Shown piece by piece: positions 1 through 10,847 of a stretch of DNA of 64,000 bases. This stretch comes from Sporosarcina koreensis (lineage in GTDB: Bacteria > Bacillota > Bacilli > Bacillales_A > Planococcaceae): the NCBI RefSeq assembly GCF_000826145.2, contig NZ_LN651334.1, positions 1,080 through 65,079 on the forward strand, written 5' to 3'. The position numbers and the translations under genes are program-made. The first letter of the stretch is position 1. Every line of letters starts with the position of its first letter. Under the pieces are notes generated by a model. The model was not told where the DNA came from, did not search any database, and saw nothing but the letters and a program-made list of their open reading frames with translations.

Positions 1-9
1 ACACAGAAG

Positions 10-46
10 CACGAGCCGAGACGATATGTCTCAGCTCGTGTTTTTT
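10..46 (+). terminator. Intrinsic terminator of an upstream gene
   Basis: A GC-rich stem (CACGAGC...GCTCGTG, extended by GAGAC/GTCTC) is followed by TTTTTTATTT. It must end a plus-strand gene that lies before the window. Confidence 0.8.
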
Positions 47-148
47 ATTTGCTGACTGTGCTGAAGTGCAAGGTGCCCTTAAAAAAGGCGGAGCCCACCA
101 TTCATCTCTTGGTCTTGCTCCTTGAGGACCACCTGCAAATTGTGCGGC

Positions 149-183
149 CTCATAACCGGTCGCGTCAGCAGGCCGGTTATGAG
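149..183. repeat. 11-bp inverted repeat next to a tandem array
   Basis: CTCATAACCGG and CCGGTTATGAG form a perfect 11-bp stem with a 13-nt loop. There is no T-run, so it is not an obvious terminator. Its right arm runs into the first unit of the tandem array. Confidence 0.6.
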
Positions 184-280
184 CGGAAATCAAGTTTTAT
201 GAGCGGAAATCAAGTTTTATGAGCGGAAATCAAGTTTTATGAGCGGAAATCAAGTTTTATGAGCGGAAATCAAGGTTTAT
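181..280. repeat. Five-copy 20-bp tandem repeat
   Basis: The unit gagcggaaatcaagttttat occurs five times in direct tandem. The last copy has one change (caaggtttat), and a sixth starts as GAGCG before diverging. There are no spacers, so this is a minisatellite and not a CRISPR. The rest of 47-397 holds no gene I can support. Confidence 0.9.
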
Positions 281-397
281 GAGCGTCAGCCCCCAGCAGT
301 GCCTGTCTCACCGTGTAAACAGCCCAGGACGTCTTCTTTGCGCTCTGAAACCCTTTGCATTATGGTTAAACTACTACAAACGAGGGAGAGGGAGCAG

Positions 398-874
398 ATG
401 GAATCCATTTACGACTTTACGATGAAGAAGCCGGACGGCACGGAAGAATCGCTCGCGGCCTATGAAGGTAAGCCGATGCTGATTGTGAATACGGCGAGCA
501 AGTGCGGTTTCGTCAAACAGTTCGATGAGCTCGAAGAAGTGTATGACACCTACAAGGACCAAGGTCTCGTAGTGCTCGGTTTCCCGTCGGATAACTTCAG
601 CAACCAGGAGTTCGGCAGCAGTGAGGAAGCGGAGGAGTTCTGCCGTATGAATTATGGTGTCACCTTCCCGGTCTCTGCCAAAGTGGATGTGAAGGGGGAC
701 CAGGCTGAGCCGCTGTTCAAGTACCTGGCCTCCCAGAAGAAGGGGATGCTGACGGAAGGGATCAAGTGGAACTTCACGAAGTTCCTCATCGACCGGGAAG
801 GCCATGTCGTTGACCGCTTTGCTCCGCAGACGGGTCCGCTTAATATGAAAGATGCCATTGAAAAGCTTATTTAA
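398..874 (+). CDS. bsaA: Glutathione peroxidase-like thiol peroxidase
   Basis: This is a 158-residue protein of the thioredoxin-fold glutathione peroxidase family, which reduces peroxides in the cytoplasm. In bacilli such enzymes use Cys and usually thioredoxin as donor. The active-site segment NTASKCGF carries the peroxidatic Cys36 (not Sec), and the family motif WNFTKF is near the C-terminus. The start was chosen at the ATG preceded by GGGAGAGGGAGCAG; an upstream in-frame extension to about 299 lacks a ribosome site and family similarity. It stands alone between the repeat array and guaB. Family assignment is firm; the symbol is by analogy with B. subtilis. Confidence 0.9.
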   Translation: MESIYDFTMKKPDGTEESLAAYEGKPMLIVNTASKCGFVKQFDELEEVYDTYKDQGLVVLGFPSDNFSNQEFGSSEEAEEFCRMNYGVTFPVSAKVDVKGDQAEPLFKYLASQKKGMLTEGIKWNFTKFLIDREGHVVDRFAPQTGPLNMKDAIEKLI

Positions 875-915
875 CCGAAAAGCGGCAATACTTTTACTTG
901 TCGGGGCTTCCTTGA

Positions 916-2448
<1,533 letters not shown>

Positions 2449-2462
2449 GCATCAGGAACTTC

Positions 2463-2508
2463 AGCACCTTTCCGGACGTCCCATATGGGCGGAAAGGTGC
2501 TTTTTTTG
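2463..2508 (+). terminator. guaB terminator
   Basis: A 12-bp perfect stem AGCACCTTTCCG/CGGAAAGGTGCT is followed by seven T residues. Confidence 0.93.
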
Positions 2509-2578
2509 TTATACACTCCCCGCCCTCTTTGAGGTATGATAAACTATGGGAGTAAATTGCAGTAACGGGGGTAGAAAT

Positions 2579-3922
2579 GTGAAGAAAATGAAGAACAGAT
2601 GGCTGTCTGTCCTGTGTTCAGCAGTGCTGCTGATCACGTTGTTCGGTGCATCCACCGCACAGGCGGACACATCACTCGGTCTGCACGTGGACGGAGCGAT
2701 TTTGATTGACGCGGACAGTGGAAAGATCTTGTATGAACAAAATGCCGACGCACCGCTTGGCCTTGCGAGCATGTCCAAGATGATGGTGGAGTACCTTCTG
2801 TTCGAAGCGATCGATGAAGGCAAGATCAAGTGGGATCAGCAGTACAAAGTGACCGATTATACATATGCTGTTTCACAGGACGGCAGTCTGAGCAACGTGC
2901 CGCTCCGCCGTGACGGCTCGTATTCCATCAAGGAACTGTACGAAGCATTGGCGATCTATTCGGCGAATGCTGCGACGATCGGGATTGCGGAAACGATTGC
3001 CGGCACGGAAACGGAATTTGTGAAAATGATGAACGAAAAGGCGAAGGAACTCGGTCTGACCGACTATAAATTCGTCAACTCGACAGGTTTGAACAATGCC
3101 AACCTGCACGGCATGCATCCGGAAGGGACAGGCCCGAATGATGAGAATGTCATGCCTGCCAAGTCCGTCGCAAAGCTTGCGTATTCGCTGCTGCGCGATT
3201 ATCCGCAAGTACTCGATACGACGAAGATCACGACGGAGTATTTCCGGAAAGGCACGGACGATGAAACGAAGATGGACAACTGGAACTTCATGCTTCCTGG
3301 TTTCGTGTATGCCTATGAAGGTGTTGACGGCCTGAAGACCGGAACGACTGAATTTGCCGGCTACTGCTTCACCGGGACTGCGATGCGCGACGGCAAGCGG
3401 GTCATCGCGGTTGTCATGAATGCGGTCGATAAGAACGGCAAAGGGTCATACGGAGCCCGTTTTGAAGCGGCGCGCTCGATGTTCGATTATGGGTTCAGCC
3501 AGTTCTCCGAAGTGGAATTCGTGCCGGAAGGGTACCAGTTCAAAGGCAAGGAAACCCTCCCTGTCCTGAAAGGGAAAGAGAAAGAAGCTGCAATTGAAGT
3601 GAAGGAACCGATCACAATGATGGTGAAAACGAGTGAGAAGGATCAGTATGAACCGAAGCTCGTCATCGACAAGAAAAAGCTGAAAGATGGTTCACTGGAA
3701 GCCCCTGTCAAGAAAGGCACGGTCATCGGTCATGTGGAACTCGTGAAGAAAGACGGTTCCGAAGACTATGGCTATGTCGACGGCACGGATGCAGGCGCTG
3801 AAGTCGTCACGAAAGAGGCGGTCGAGAAGGCCGGCTGGTTCTCCCTTGCGATGGGCGGAATCGGGCATTTCTTCTCGGGTCTCTGGGACAGTGCCAGCGG
3901 GTTCGTCAAAGGCCTGTTTTAA
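2579..3922 (+). CDS. dacA: D-alanyl-D-alanine carboxypeptidase (PBP5-type)
   Basis: This is a 447-residue secreted low-molecular-weight penicillin-binding protein that trims the terminal D-Ala from peptidoglycan stem peptides. A signal peptide (KK-MKNRW, hydrophobic stretch, cleavage near AQA) leads into the peptidase S11 domain. The active-site motifs are S64-M-S-K67, SAN near 128 and KTG near 252. A PBP5 C-terminal beta domain and a terminal amphipathic anchor (GLWDSASGFVKGLF) follow. GTG is taken as start because AACGGGGGTAG precedes it; the longer ATG start lacks a site. guaB-dacA adjacency is conserved in Bacilli. Confidence 0.95.
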   Translation: MKKMKNRWLSVLCSAVLLITLFGASTAQADTSLGLHVDGAILIDADSGKILYEQNADAPLGLASMSKMMVEYLLFEAIDEGKIKWDQQYKVTDYTYAVSQDGSLSNVPLRRDGSYSIKELYEALAIYSANAATIGIAETIAGTETEFVKMMNEKAKELGLTDYKFVNSTGLNNANLHGMHPEGTGPNDENVMPAKSVAKLAYSLLRDYPQVLDTTKITTEYFRKGTDDETKMDNWNFMLPGFVYAYEGVDGLKTGTTEFAGYCFTGTAMRDGKRVIAVVMNAVDKNGKGSYGARFEAARSMFDYGFSQFSEVEFVPEGYQFKGKETLPVLKGKEKEAAIEVKEPITMMVKTSEKDQYEPKLVIDKKKLKDGSLEAPVKKGTVIGHVELVKKDGSEDYGYVDGTDAGAEVVTKEAVEKAGWFSLAMGGIGHFFSGLWDSASGFVKGLF

Positions 3923-3928
3923 CAGATG

Positions 3929-3972
3929 AAAAAGGAACAGCTGCAGAGTCATTCTGCGCTGTTCCTTTTTTT
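3929..3972. terminator. Bidirectional terminator between dacA and the MocR gene
   Basis: AAAAAGGAACAGC...GCTGTTCCTTTTTTT has an A-run on the left and a T-run on the right, so it can end both convergent genes. The MocR stop codon lies in the loop. Confidence 0.88.
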
Positions 3973-5361
3973 GATGGTCCAGGCGGCCATGAGCCGCCGG
4001 ACACCTTCTGTGATCTGTTGATCCGTCAAACCGCCGAATCCGAGCAGGAAGGCGGGAGATCCAGAGGATGCGCCCGACCGGTAGCTGTCCAGGCGGTAGA
4101 CCCGCACATCGGCCTGCAGTGCAGCTTCGGCAAGTTCCTCTTCCGACCGATCGAGTGCAAGTGTGACAATGATATGCATGCCGGCCTCATCCCCTGAATA
4201 GGTGACTGCCGGTTGATAGGGGGCAAGCTGCTCGAGCAGCAGCTGCAGCTTTTTCCGATACAGCTTCCGCATGCGGTTCAGATGCCGGGCGAACTGTCCG
4301 TCCGCCATGAACCGGGCGAGCATATGCTGATCGATCCGCGGGACGGTGGATGCATAATGGATGAACGCGCCGCGGTACCGGTCGAGGAGCGGTTTTGGCA
4401 GCACCATATAGGCGATCCGCAGTGAGGGCATAAGAGACTTCGAAAACGTACTCAGATAGATGACATGGTCCCCGCGGTCCATACCATGAAGGGCTGGGAT
4501 CGGCCGTCCGGCATAGCGGAATTCCCCATCGTAATCGTCCTCGATGATGTACCGGTCCGGATGCCCTGCCGCCCAGTTCAGCAATGCTGCCCGGCGTGGC
4601 GCTGACAGCACAGTGCCTGTTGGGAACTGATGTGACGGCGTGACATACGCCGCAGTCGCCGGCGACTGAAGGAGACGGTCCGTGTCCATCCCTTCCGCGT
4701 CTACGGGAATGGGGATGGCCCTTCGCTGCCCCTGGTCGAACACATGGTGGCTGAGCGGGTAGCCCGGGTCCTCGACGGCATAGACAGCGCCGTCCCCGAG
4801 GATCCGGATGATGAGCGGGATGAGCTGCTCGGTTCCGGAACCGACGATGATCTGATCCGGGTCACAGATGACCCCACGGGAGTGATATAAGTAGGTCGCA
4901 ATTTCGGCACGCAGTTCGGCGTCACCGTGCGGGTCGCCGAGCTGCAGCAGGTGCGCCGCCTGCTCATCGATGACATCTTTTGCGGCTTTGCGCCATTTTT
5001 TGAACGGGAACGACTCGGTGTCCACCATTCCGGGAGAGAAATCAATTTCCGCCTTCCGCGACATCGAGACCGGTGTCCCGGTATAAGCGGCGGGCTCGGT
5101 ATACGCCAGTTCTTCGATATCCTGGACGTAATAGCCGCTGCGCGGGACGGCGGTGATATAGCCTTCGGCAGTCAGCTGGCCGTATGCCAGTTCGATGGTC
5201 GTCTGACTGACCGCGAGAAATTCGCTCAGCTTGCGTTTTGACGGCAGTTTCTTTCCGACCGGTACACGCTGTTCCGTAATATCGCGCTTCATCTGCCGGT
5301 AAATCTGTTCATACAGCGGCAGTTCGTGTGATTTGTCCAAGGCAATCAGCCATTCTTCCAT
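3949..5361 (-). CDS. MocR/PdxR-type regulator (GntR helix-turn-helix plus aminotransferase domain)
   Basis: This 470-residue regulator has an N-terminal GntR winged helix (about 10-80, LPSKRKLSEFLAVSQTTIELAYGQL) and a fold-type I aminotransferase domain (about 110-460). The PLP lysine sits in STFSKSLMPSLR. MocR proteins sense PLP or amino compounds; PdxR activates pdxST. In B. subtilis the pdxST genes lie between dacA and serS, and this gene occupies that position while pdxST is absent from the window. A PdxR role is therefore plausible but unproven. It is transcribed away from serS; GGAGGGG precedes the ATG. Confidence 0.85.
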   Translation of the reverse strand: MEEWLIALDKSHELPLYEQIYRQMKRDITEQRVPVGKKLPSKRKLSEFLAVSQTTIELAYGQLTAEGYITAVPRSGYYVQDIEELAYTEPAAYTGTPVSMSRKAEIDFSPGMVDTESFPFKKWRKAAKDVIDEQAAHLLQLGDPHGDAELRAEIATYLYHSRGVICDPDQIIVGSGTEQLIPLIIRILGDGAVYAVEDPGYPLSHHVFDQGQRRAIPIPVDAEGMDTDRLLQSPATAAYVTPSHQFPTGTVLSAPRRAALLNWAAGHPDRYIIEDDYDGEFRYAGRPIPALHGMDRGDHVIYLSTFSKSLMPSLRIAYMVLPKPLLDRYRGAFIHYASTVPRIDQHMLARFMADGQFARHLNRMRKLYRKKLQLLLEQLAPYQPAVTYSGDEAGMHIIVTLALDRSEEELAEAALQADVRVYRLDSYRSGASSGSPAFLLGFGGLTDQQITEGVRRLMAAWTIKKRNSAE

Positions 5362-5475
5362 CGGTCCCCTCCGTTTCTGACCTGCATCAGGAGTGTAGAA
5401 AATCGATAACAGGACAGGTCATAGGGCCAGTATACCGCAAGCGGTCCAGACGTCCAGGAGGAACCGTCAGTGCAC

Positions 5476-5504
5476 TTGCCAAACAGGCGGCCTTATAGTA
5501 CAGT
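5476..5504 (+). promoter_or_regulatory. Sigma-A promoter of the serS leader
   Basis: TTGCCA, a 17-bp spacer and TACAGT sit just before the T-box leader; initiation is expected near 5511. Confidence 0.65.
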
Positions 5505-5510
5505 AAAGGT

Positions 5511-5760
5511 ACTTTCATACACTAAACACGATGAGGGGAAGCAGTAGCAGATCTGTTTTCGACCAGAGAGCCGGCGGGTGGTGCAAGCCGGCGGAAACGA
5601 CTGTGAATCCGTCCCTGAGCAGCCGGGCTGAACTTGAAGTAGGCCTGCGCCGGCACCGGAGCCGTTACCGTCCTGGAGTGGATCAGCTTTGTGCTGGTTA
5701 AACTGGGTGGTACCGCGGGTAGTTCTCGTCCCTGATGTCAGGGGATGGAGGGCTTTTTTT
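5511..5760 (+). promoter_or_regulatory. T-box riboswitch controlling serS
   Basis: The leader carries the T-box core (GGGTGGTACCGCGGG at 5705-5719) followed by a terminator hairpin (CGTCCCTGATGTCAGGGGATGG) and seven T. Upstream lie Stem I elements, including a GC-rich arm (GCCGGCGGGTGGTGCAAGCCGGC at 5570-5592) and a probable specifier UCC (Ser) in GTGAATCCG. Uncharged tRNA-Ser is expected to stabilise the antiterminator and allow serS transcription. The specifier assignment was made by eye. Confidence 0.93.
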
Positions 5761-5806
5761 ATGCCCGGAAACCGGGGAATCGTGACCAATCGAAGGAGGA
5801 ATTCAA

Positions 5807-7090
5807 ATGCTGGACAGGAAAGTATTGCGGACGGATTTTGAAGGTGTGAAACAGAAATTAGCGAAACGCGGGGAGGATATTTCGGAACTGGACCGGTTCC
5901 CGGAGCTCGATGAAAAACGCCGCGAGCTGCTGGCGAAAGTGGAAGCACTGAAGGCGGAGCGCAACGAAGTATCCCAGCAGGTCGCGGAGATGAAGCGCAA
6001 CAAGCAGGACGCTGATGAGCTCGTACTGAGGATGCGGAAGGTCGGCGAGGACATCAAAGCGTACGACAACGAACTGCATGAGATCGAAGAGCAGCTTGAC
6101 TATGTGCTCATGCGCATCCCGAACATCCCGCATGAAAGCGTCCCGATGGGCGACAGCGAAGACGACAACGTGGAAGTGCGCAAGTGGGGCGAGACACCGG
6201 AGTTCAGCTTCGAACCGAAACCGCACTGGGAAATCGGGACAGGACTCCAGATCCTCGATTTTGAACGGGCTGCGAAAGTGACAGGCAGCCGGTTCGTCTT
6301 CTATCGCGGACTTGGTGCACGTCTCGAGCGTGCCCTCATCAACTTCATGATGGATCTGCATCAGGAGGAGCACGGCTATGAGGAGATGCTGCCGCCGTAC
6401 CTCGTGAACCGTGCGAGCCTGACGGGAACGGGCCAGCTGCCGAAATTCGAGGAGGATGCATTTCTGATTCCGGAAGAAGATTATTTCCTCATCCCGACGT
6501 CTGAAGTGCCGGTGACGAACTTCTACCGCGATGAAATCCTGCCGGCGGACATGCTGCCGAAGGCGTTCGCTGCGTACAGCACGAACTTCCGCTCGGAAGC
6601 GGGTTCAGCGGGACGTGACACACGCGGGCTCATCCGTCAGCACCAGTTCAACAAAGTGGAACTGGTGCGTTTCGTCAACCCTGACAACTCGTATGATGAA
6701 CTCGAGAAACTTACAGGGCATGCGGAGAAAGTTCTGCAGCTTCTGGAACTGCCATACCGTGTGCTGAAGATGTGCACAGCGGACCTCGGCTTCACTGCGG
6801 CGAAGAAGTACGACATCGAAGTATGGATCCCGACGCAGAACGTGTATCGCGAGATCTCGTCTTGTTCGAACTTCGAGGACTTCCAGGCGCGCCGGGCGAA
6901 CATCCGGTTCCGCCGCGAAAAAGGCGGCAAGCCGGAGTACGTCCATACGCTGAACGGCAGCGGGCTGGCAGTCGGCCGAACCGTTGCGGCATTGCTTGAA
7001 AACAACCAGCAGGAAGACGGCTCGGTCCGGATTCCGGAAGTGCTGCGTCCGTATATGGGCGGCCGGGAATTCATCACACCGGCAGAATAA
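5807..7090 (+). CDS. serS: Seryl-tRNA synthetase
   Basis: This 427-residue class II synthetase charges tRNA-Ser. It has the N-terminal long coiled-coil arm (about 30-100) that grips the tRNA-Ser variable arm, then the catalytic core. Motif 2 is around [15 protein letters not shown] and motif 3 is [21 protein letters not shown] lies 7 nt before the ATG. It is controlled by the upstream T-box and ends at a hairpin shared with the convergent tadA. Confidence 0.98.
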   Translation: MLDRKVLRTDFEGVKQKLAKRGEDISELDRFPELDEKRRELLAKVEALKAERNEVSQQVAEMKRNKQDADELVLRMRKVGEDIKAYDNELHEIEEQLDYVLMRIPNIPHESVPMGDSEDDNVEVRKWGETPEFSFEPKPHWEIGTGLQILDFERAAKVTGSRFVFYRGLGARLERALINFMMDLHQEEHGYEEMLPPYLVNRASLTGTGQLPKFEEDAFLIPEEDYFLIPTSEVPVTNFYRDEILPADMLPKAFAAYSTNFRSEAGSAGRDTRGLIRQHQFNKVELVRFVNPDNSYDELEKLTGHAEKVLQLLELPYRVLKMCTADLGFTAAKKYDIEVWIPTQNVYREISSCSNFEDFQARRANIRFRREKGGKPEYVHTLNGSGLAVGRTVAALLENNQQEDGSVRIPEVLRPYMGGREFITPAE

Positions 7091-7099
7091 GACAACTGG

Positions 7100-7633
<534 letters not shown>

Positions 7634-7755
7634 TTACCTTCAGTGTAGCACGGACAGGTGAAAATGTTCCACGTGGAAAAAATGTCACACCCTGTTCCCA
7701 TCCGCTTGTGATACACTGAAAGGACGACAGTAACTGAAAGACAGGAGCGTTAGTC

Positions 7756-8394
7756 ATGACCATTCCGTTCATCGCGGTGGAAGGGCCGATCGGTGTCGGC
7801 AAGTCCACGTTATCGAAGGCGATTTCCGATACACAGCAGTTCCATCTGCTCATGGAGATTGTAGACGAAAACCCGTTTCTCAATAAATTCTACGACGATA
7901 TAGCAGAGTGGAGCTTCCAGACGGAAATGTTCTTCCTCTGCAACCGGTACAAGCAGCTCGGCGACATCCAGAAGCATTACTTGGCGGCCGGAAAACCGGT
8001 TGTCGCCGATTATCATATCTTCAAGAACCTTATTTTTGCAAAACGCAGTCTCTCCGACAGCGATTATGCGAAATACGAACAGATCTACAGCATCCTGACA
8101 GCAGGGATGCCGGTGCCGAATGTCATCGTCTATCTGCATGCGAGTCTCGAGACACTTATGAAGCGTATCGCCATGCGTGGCCGCGACTACGAGCGCGGCA
8201 TGGACCCGGCCTACCTGCGCCGGCTGTCCGCGGACTATGAGACGTTCATCGATGAATTCGAACAGCAGCATCCGGACATCCCCGTACTCCGTTTCAATGG
8301 CGATGAACTCGATTTCGTCGCCAATTCCCGTGACCGTGACTATATCCTGAACGCTGTACAGGCAGCAATCCAGAAAGAAGGCGTCAACCCATGA
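7756..8394 (+). CDS. dgk: Deoxyguanosine kinase-type deoxynucleoside kinase
   Basis: This 212-residue salvage kinase phosphorylates purine deoxynucleosides in the cytoplasm. It has a P-loop (GPIGVGKST), the dNK-family ENPFLNKFYDD segment and a lid with RIAMRGRDYERG. AGGAGCG precedes the ATG. Its stop overlaps the next kinase start by 4 bp (ATGA), the usual coupled pair. The split of specificities between the two kinases is inferred from B. subtilis dgk/dck. Confidence 0.9.
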   Translation: MTIPFIAVEGPIGVGKSTLSKAISDTQQFHLLMEIVDENPFLNKFYDDIAEWSFQTEMFFLCNRYKQLGDIQKHYLAAGKPVVADYHIFKNLIFAKRSLSDSDYAKYEQIYSILTAGMPVPNVIVYLHASLETLMKRIAMRGRDYERGMDPAYLRRLSADYETFIDEFEQQHPDIPVLRFNGDELDFVANSRDRDYILNAVQAAIQKEGVNP

Positions 8395-9059
8395 ACCTAC
8401 GAGAAAAATACGGCATTCCGCAAAATGCGGTCATCACGATCGCCGGGACAGTCGGCGTCGGCAAATCGACGATGACCACCGCGCTTGCGGAAGCGCTCGG
8501 TTTCCGGACTTCATTCGAAAAGGTCGATCAGAACCCATACTTGGACAAGTTCTACGAGGACTTCAAGAAGTGGAGTTTCCACCTGCAGATCTATTTCCTT
8601 GCCGAGCGGTTCAAGGAACAGAAACGTATCTTCGAATACGGCGGCGGCTTCATACAGGACCGTTCCATCTACGAAGACACGGGCATCTTCGCCCGCATGC
8701 ATATGGAAGAAGGCACGATGGATCCGGTCGATTACGAGACGTATACGAACCTGTTCGACGCGATGGTGATGACACCGTACTTCCCACACCCCGATCTGCT
8801 CATCTACCTGGAAGGGCCGATCGACTGCATCATCGACCGCATCCATGAGCGCGGCCGGGAAATGGAGCAGGAGACACCGACCAGCTACTGGGAGGAGATG
8901 CACGCCCGCTACGAGACGTGGATCGATTCCTTCAGCGCCTGCCCGGTACTGCGTCTTGACATCAACGACTACGACCTGCTGACCAATGCGCACGAAGTGG
9001 AACTGATCGTCGAGAAGATCGGCGGCATCCTGACGAAAACAGCAGCTCTGCGCGGCTGA
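8391..9059 (+). CDS. dck: Deoxyadenosine/deoxycytidine kinase
   Basis: This is the 222-residue paralogue of the preceding kinase, translationally coupled to it. It has the P-loop GTVGVGKST, the QNPYLDKFYEDFKKWSFHLQ segment and the ERGREMEQ lid. It probably supplies dAMP and dCMP by salvage. It is the last syntenic backbone gene before the large non-syntenic region. Confidence 0.92.
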   Translation: MNLREKYGIPQNAVITIAGTVGVGKSTMTTALAEALGFRTSFEKVDQNPYLDKFYEDFKKWSFHLQIYFLAERFKEQKRIFEYGGGFIQDRSIYEDTGIFARMHMEEGTMDPVDYETYTNLFDAMVMTPYFPHPDLLIYLEGPIDCIIDRIHERGREMEQETPTSYWEEMHARYETWIDSFSACPVLRLDINDYDLLTNAHEVELIVEKIGGILTKTAALRG

Positions 9060-9065
9060 TCAAAG

Positions 9066-9105
9066 CCCTTTCCCTCCAGCTTTCGAGCTGCCGGGAAAGG
9101 GTTTT
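9066..9105 (+). terminator. dck terminator
   Basis: CCCTTTCCC and GGGAAAGGG form a 9-bp stem followed by TTTT. Confidence 0.85.
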
Positions 9106-9182
9106 CCCGTTCTCCGGCGAAAGAAAGAAGAGTGCAACTGTACTGGACATCATGAATTCTGCAAACAAAGGAGCGGATCATT

Positions 9183-10466
9183 ATGACAACATCGACTCTC
9201 AATACACCTGACTACGCGGCCCAGCTGGAGGCGCGCTATGCCGCCGCCAGCCGGCGGGACGAATTTTACATACAGGACGGCACCATCTATTTCGACGGCA
9301 ACTCCCTCGGCCTGTTGTCCAAGCGGGCGGAATCTTCACTGCTTGCGGTGCTCGACACATGGAAGCGGCATGGCATCGACGGCTGGACGCAGGGGGAGCG
9401 GCCGTGGTTCCATCTGTCTGAACAGATCGGCGCGATGATGGCCCCATTAATCGGCGCAAATCCGTCCTCGGTCATTGCGACAGGCTCGACAACGTCCAAC
9501 CTTCACCAGCTGCTCGCGACGTTCTTCAAGCCGGCGGACGGGCGTACGAAGATCCTGGCCGATGAACTGAACTTCCCGACGGATCTGTACGCGATCCAGA
9601 GCCAGCTGCGGCTGCATGGGCTCGATCCGGAGGAACACCTCATCCGCGTGGAAAGCCGGGACGGCCAGACACTGAAGACGGAGGACATCATCGAGACGAT
9701 GACGGACGACACGGCGATCGTCATCCTGTCAGGTGTACTGTACCGAAGCGGTCAGGTGCTCGACATGGAACGCATCACAAAAGCGGCCCATGACCGCGGC
9801 ATCCTCGCCGGCTATGACCTGTGCCACTCGATCGGCTCGGTGCCGCATCACCTCGACGACTGGAATGCGGACTTCGCCTTCTGGTGTAATTACAAACATC
9901 TGAACGGCGGACCGGGCGCAACGGGCGGCTTGTACGTCAACGAACGCCATTTCGGCACAGCGCCGGGTCTCGCCGGCTGGTTCGGTTCCGACAAGGAGCG
10001 GCAGTTCGACATGGAGCATACGTTCACACCCGCCGCGGACGCCGGCGCGCTCCAGATGGGGACCCCGCATCTGCTCAGTTCAGCGCCGCTCATCGGCTCT
10101 TTGGAACTTCTAGATGAAGTGGGGATTCCGGCGATCCGGGAACGGTCGCTCGCCCTGACAGGCTACCTGCTGGATCTCGTGAATACGGAACTCGGAGATC
10201 ACGGGTTCACCGCAGCGAGTCCGGCTGACGCAGCGGAACGGGGAGGGCATGTGTTCCTCGTCCACCCGGAAGCAGCACGCATCTGCAAGGCACTGAAAGC
10301 GAACGGACTCATCCCGGACTTCCGGGCGCCGAACGGCATCCGGCTCGCACCGGTCGCTTTGTATAACACGTTCGAAGAGGTCCGGCAGGCGGTCTTGCTG
10401 CTGAAACGGATCATGGTTGAAGAACAGTACAAGCAGTTCGAAAACAAACGGGACGTGGTCGCATGA
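9183..10466 (+). CDS. kynU: Kynureninase
   Basis: This 427-residue PLP enzyme cleaves kynurenine to anthranilate and alanine. The PLP lysine is in [20 protein letters not shown], and family motifs include GNSLGL and LCHSIGS. AAAGGAGCGGATC precedes the ATG. It heads the operon kynU-kynA-transporter-kynB for tryptophan-to-anthranilate catabolism. Its stop overlaps the first possible kynA start (ATGA). The enzyme is intact although the dioxygenase that feeds the pathway is split. Confidence 0.96.
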   Translation: MTTSTLNTPDYAAQLEARYAAASRRDEFYIQDGTIYFDGNSLGLLSKRAESSLLAVLDTWKRHGIDGWTQGERPWFHLSEQIGAMMAPLIGANPSSVIATGSTTSNLHQLLATFFKPADGRTKILADELNFPTDLYAIQSQLRLHGLDPEEHLIRVESRDGQTLKTEDIIETMTDDTAIVILSGVLYRSGQVLDMERITKAAHDRGILAGYDLCHSIGSVPHHLDDWNADFAFWCNYKHLNGGPGATGGLYVNERHFGTAPGLAGWFGSDKERQFDMEHTFTPAADAGALQMGTPHLLSSAPLIGSLELLDEVGIPAIRERSLALTGYLLDLVNTELGDHGFTAASPADAAERGGHVFLVHPEAARICKALKANGLIPDFRAPNGIRLAPVALYNTFEEVRQAVLLLKRIMVEEQYKQFENKRDVVA

Positions 10467-10639
10467 CGGAAAGGGGTGCAGGGATGAACAAAGGGATATC
10501 CGATCTGAATCTCGACCATGAAGCGATCCATACGGACTTCAAGAAGGACATGACCTACGGGGAATACTTGAATCTCGACAAGATCCTGTCGGCGCAGGAA
10601 CGGCTGTCAGGCCACCACGACGAAATGCTATTTATATAA
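10463..10639 (+). pseudogene. kynA: kynA 5' fragment (tryptophan 2,3-dioxygenase), cut by the mobile element
   Basis: The fragment encodes the N-terminal 57 residues of tryptophan 2,3-dioxygenase, with the family segments [19 protein letters not shown] and HHDEMLF. At the attachment core it reads into element DNA and stops two codons later (ATA TAA). Two starts are possible: the ATG overlapping the kynU stop, or the ATG at 10484, which has AAAGGGG 7 nt upstream and is favoured. Joining at CTATTTAT to the downstream fragment gives [15 protein letters not shown], the normal family sequence. The gene is therefore interrupted rather than decayed. Confidence 0.93.
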
Positions 10640-10652
10640 CTTCGGCTATTTT
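10628..10652. promoter_or_regulatory. attL (core plus element-side arm)
   Basis: The core CTATTTAT is followed after 2 nt by the arm AACTTCGGCTATTTT. Its reverse complement matches the arm at the other end (AAATTAGTCGTAGCT) at 11 of 15 positions. This gives the imperfect dyad around a central core expected of a serine-integrase attP. Confidence 0.85.
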
Positions 10653-10667
10653 GGTACAGTATAGCAC

Positions 10668-10694
10668 AAAAAAAGACGACCTAATTAGGCCGTC
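10668..10694 (-). terminator. Terminator at the left end of the element
   Basis: Read on the minus strand, GACGGCCTAATTAGGTCGTC is followed by seven T. It ends the restriction-enzyme operon and overlaps the stop codon of the 30-aa gene. Confidence 0.85.
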
Positions 10695-10777
10695 CTCAAA
10701 AGGTATTCTGCTATATGTGTAGGATTCAGTTCTTGTTTGATAACTACTTTTACTTTGAGCTCTTTTTTCTTAGCCAT
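10685..10777 (-). CDS. Small basic protein of 30 aa, function unknown
   Basis: The peptide starts MAKKKELKVKVVIKQ and ends in AEYLLRTA. GAGGTGACAG gives a good ribosome site before ATG. It lies downstream of the restriction-modification gene and ends inside the terminator. The lysine-rich N-terminus suggests a nucleic-acid or membrane contact, but I do not recognise a family. It was found by reading the intergenic DNA. Confidence 0.6.
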   Translation of the reverse strand: MAKKKELKVKVVIKQELNPTHIAEYLLRTA

Positions 10778-10847
10778 ATCTGTCACCTCGATGAAGTTAT
10801 ATCGAGGAAATTTCATTTGTAAATTTAATTGTGAGTTAGAAGTTGCT

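Noticed and set aside
181-280. CRISPR array
   Set aside because: The units are in direct contact without spacers and no cas gene is near.
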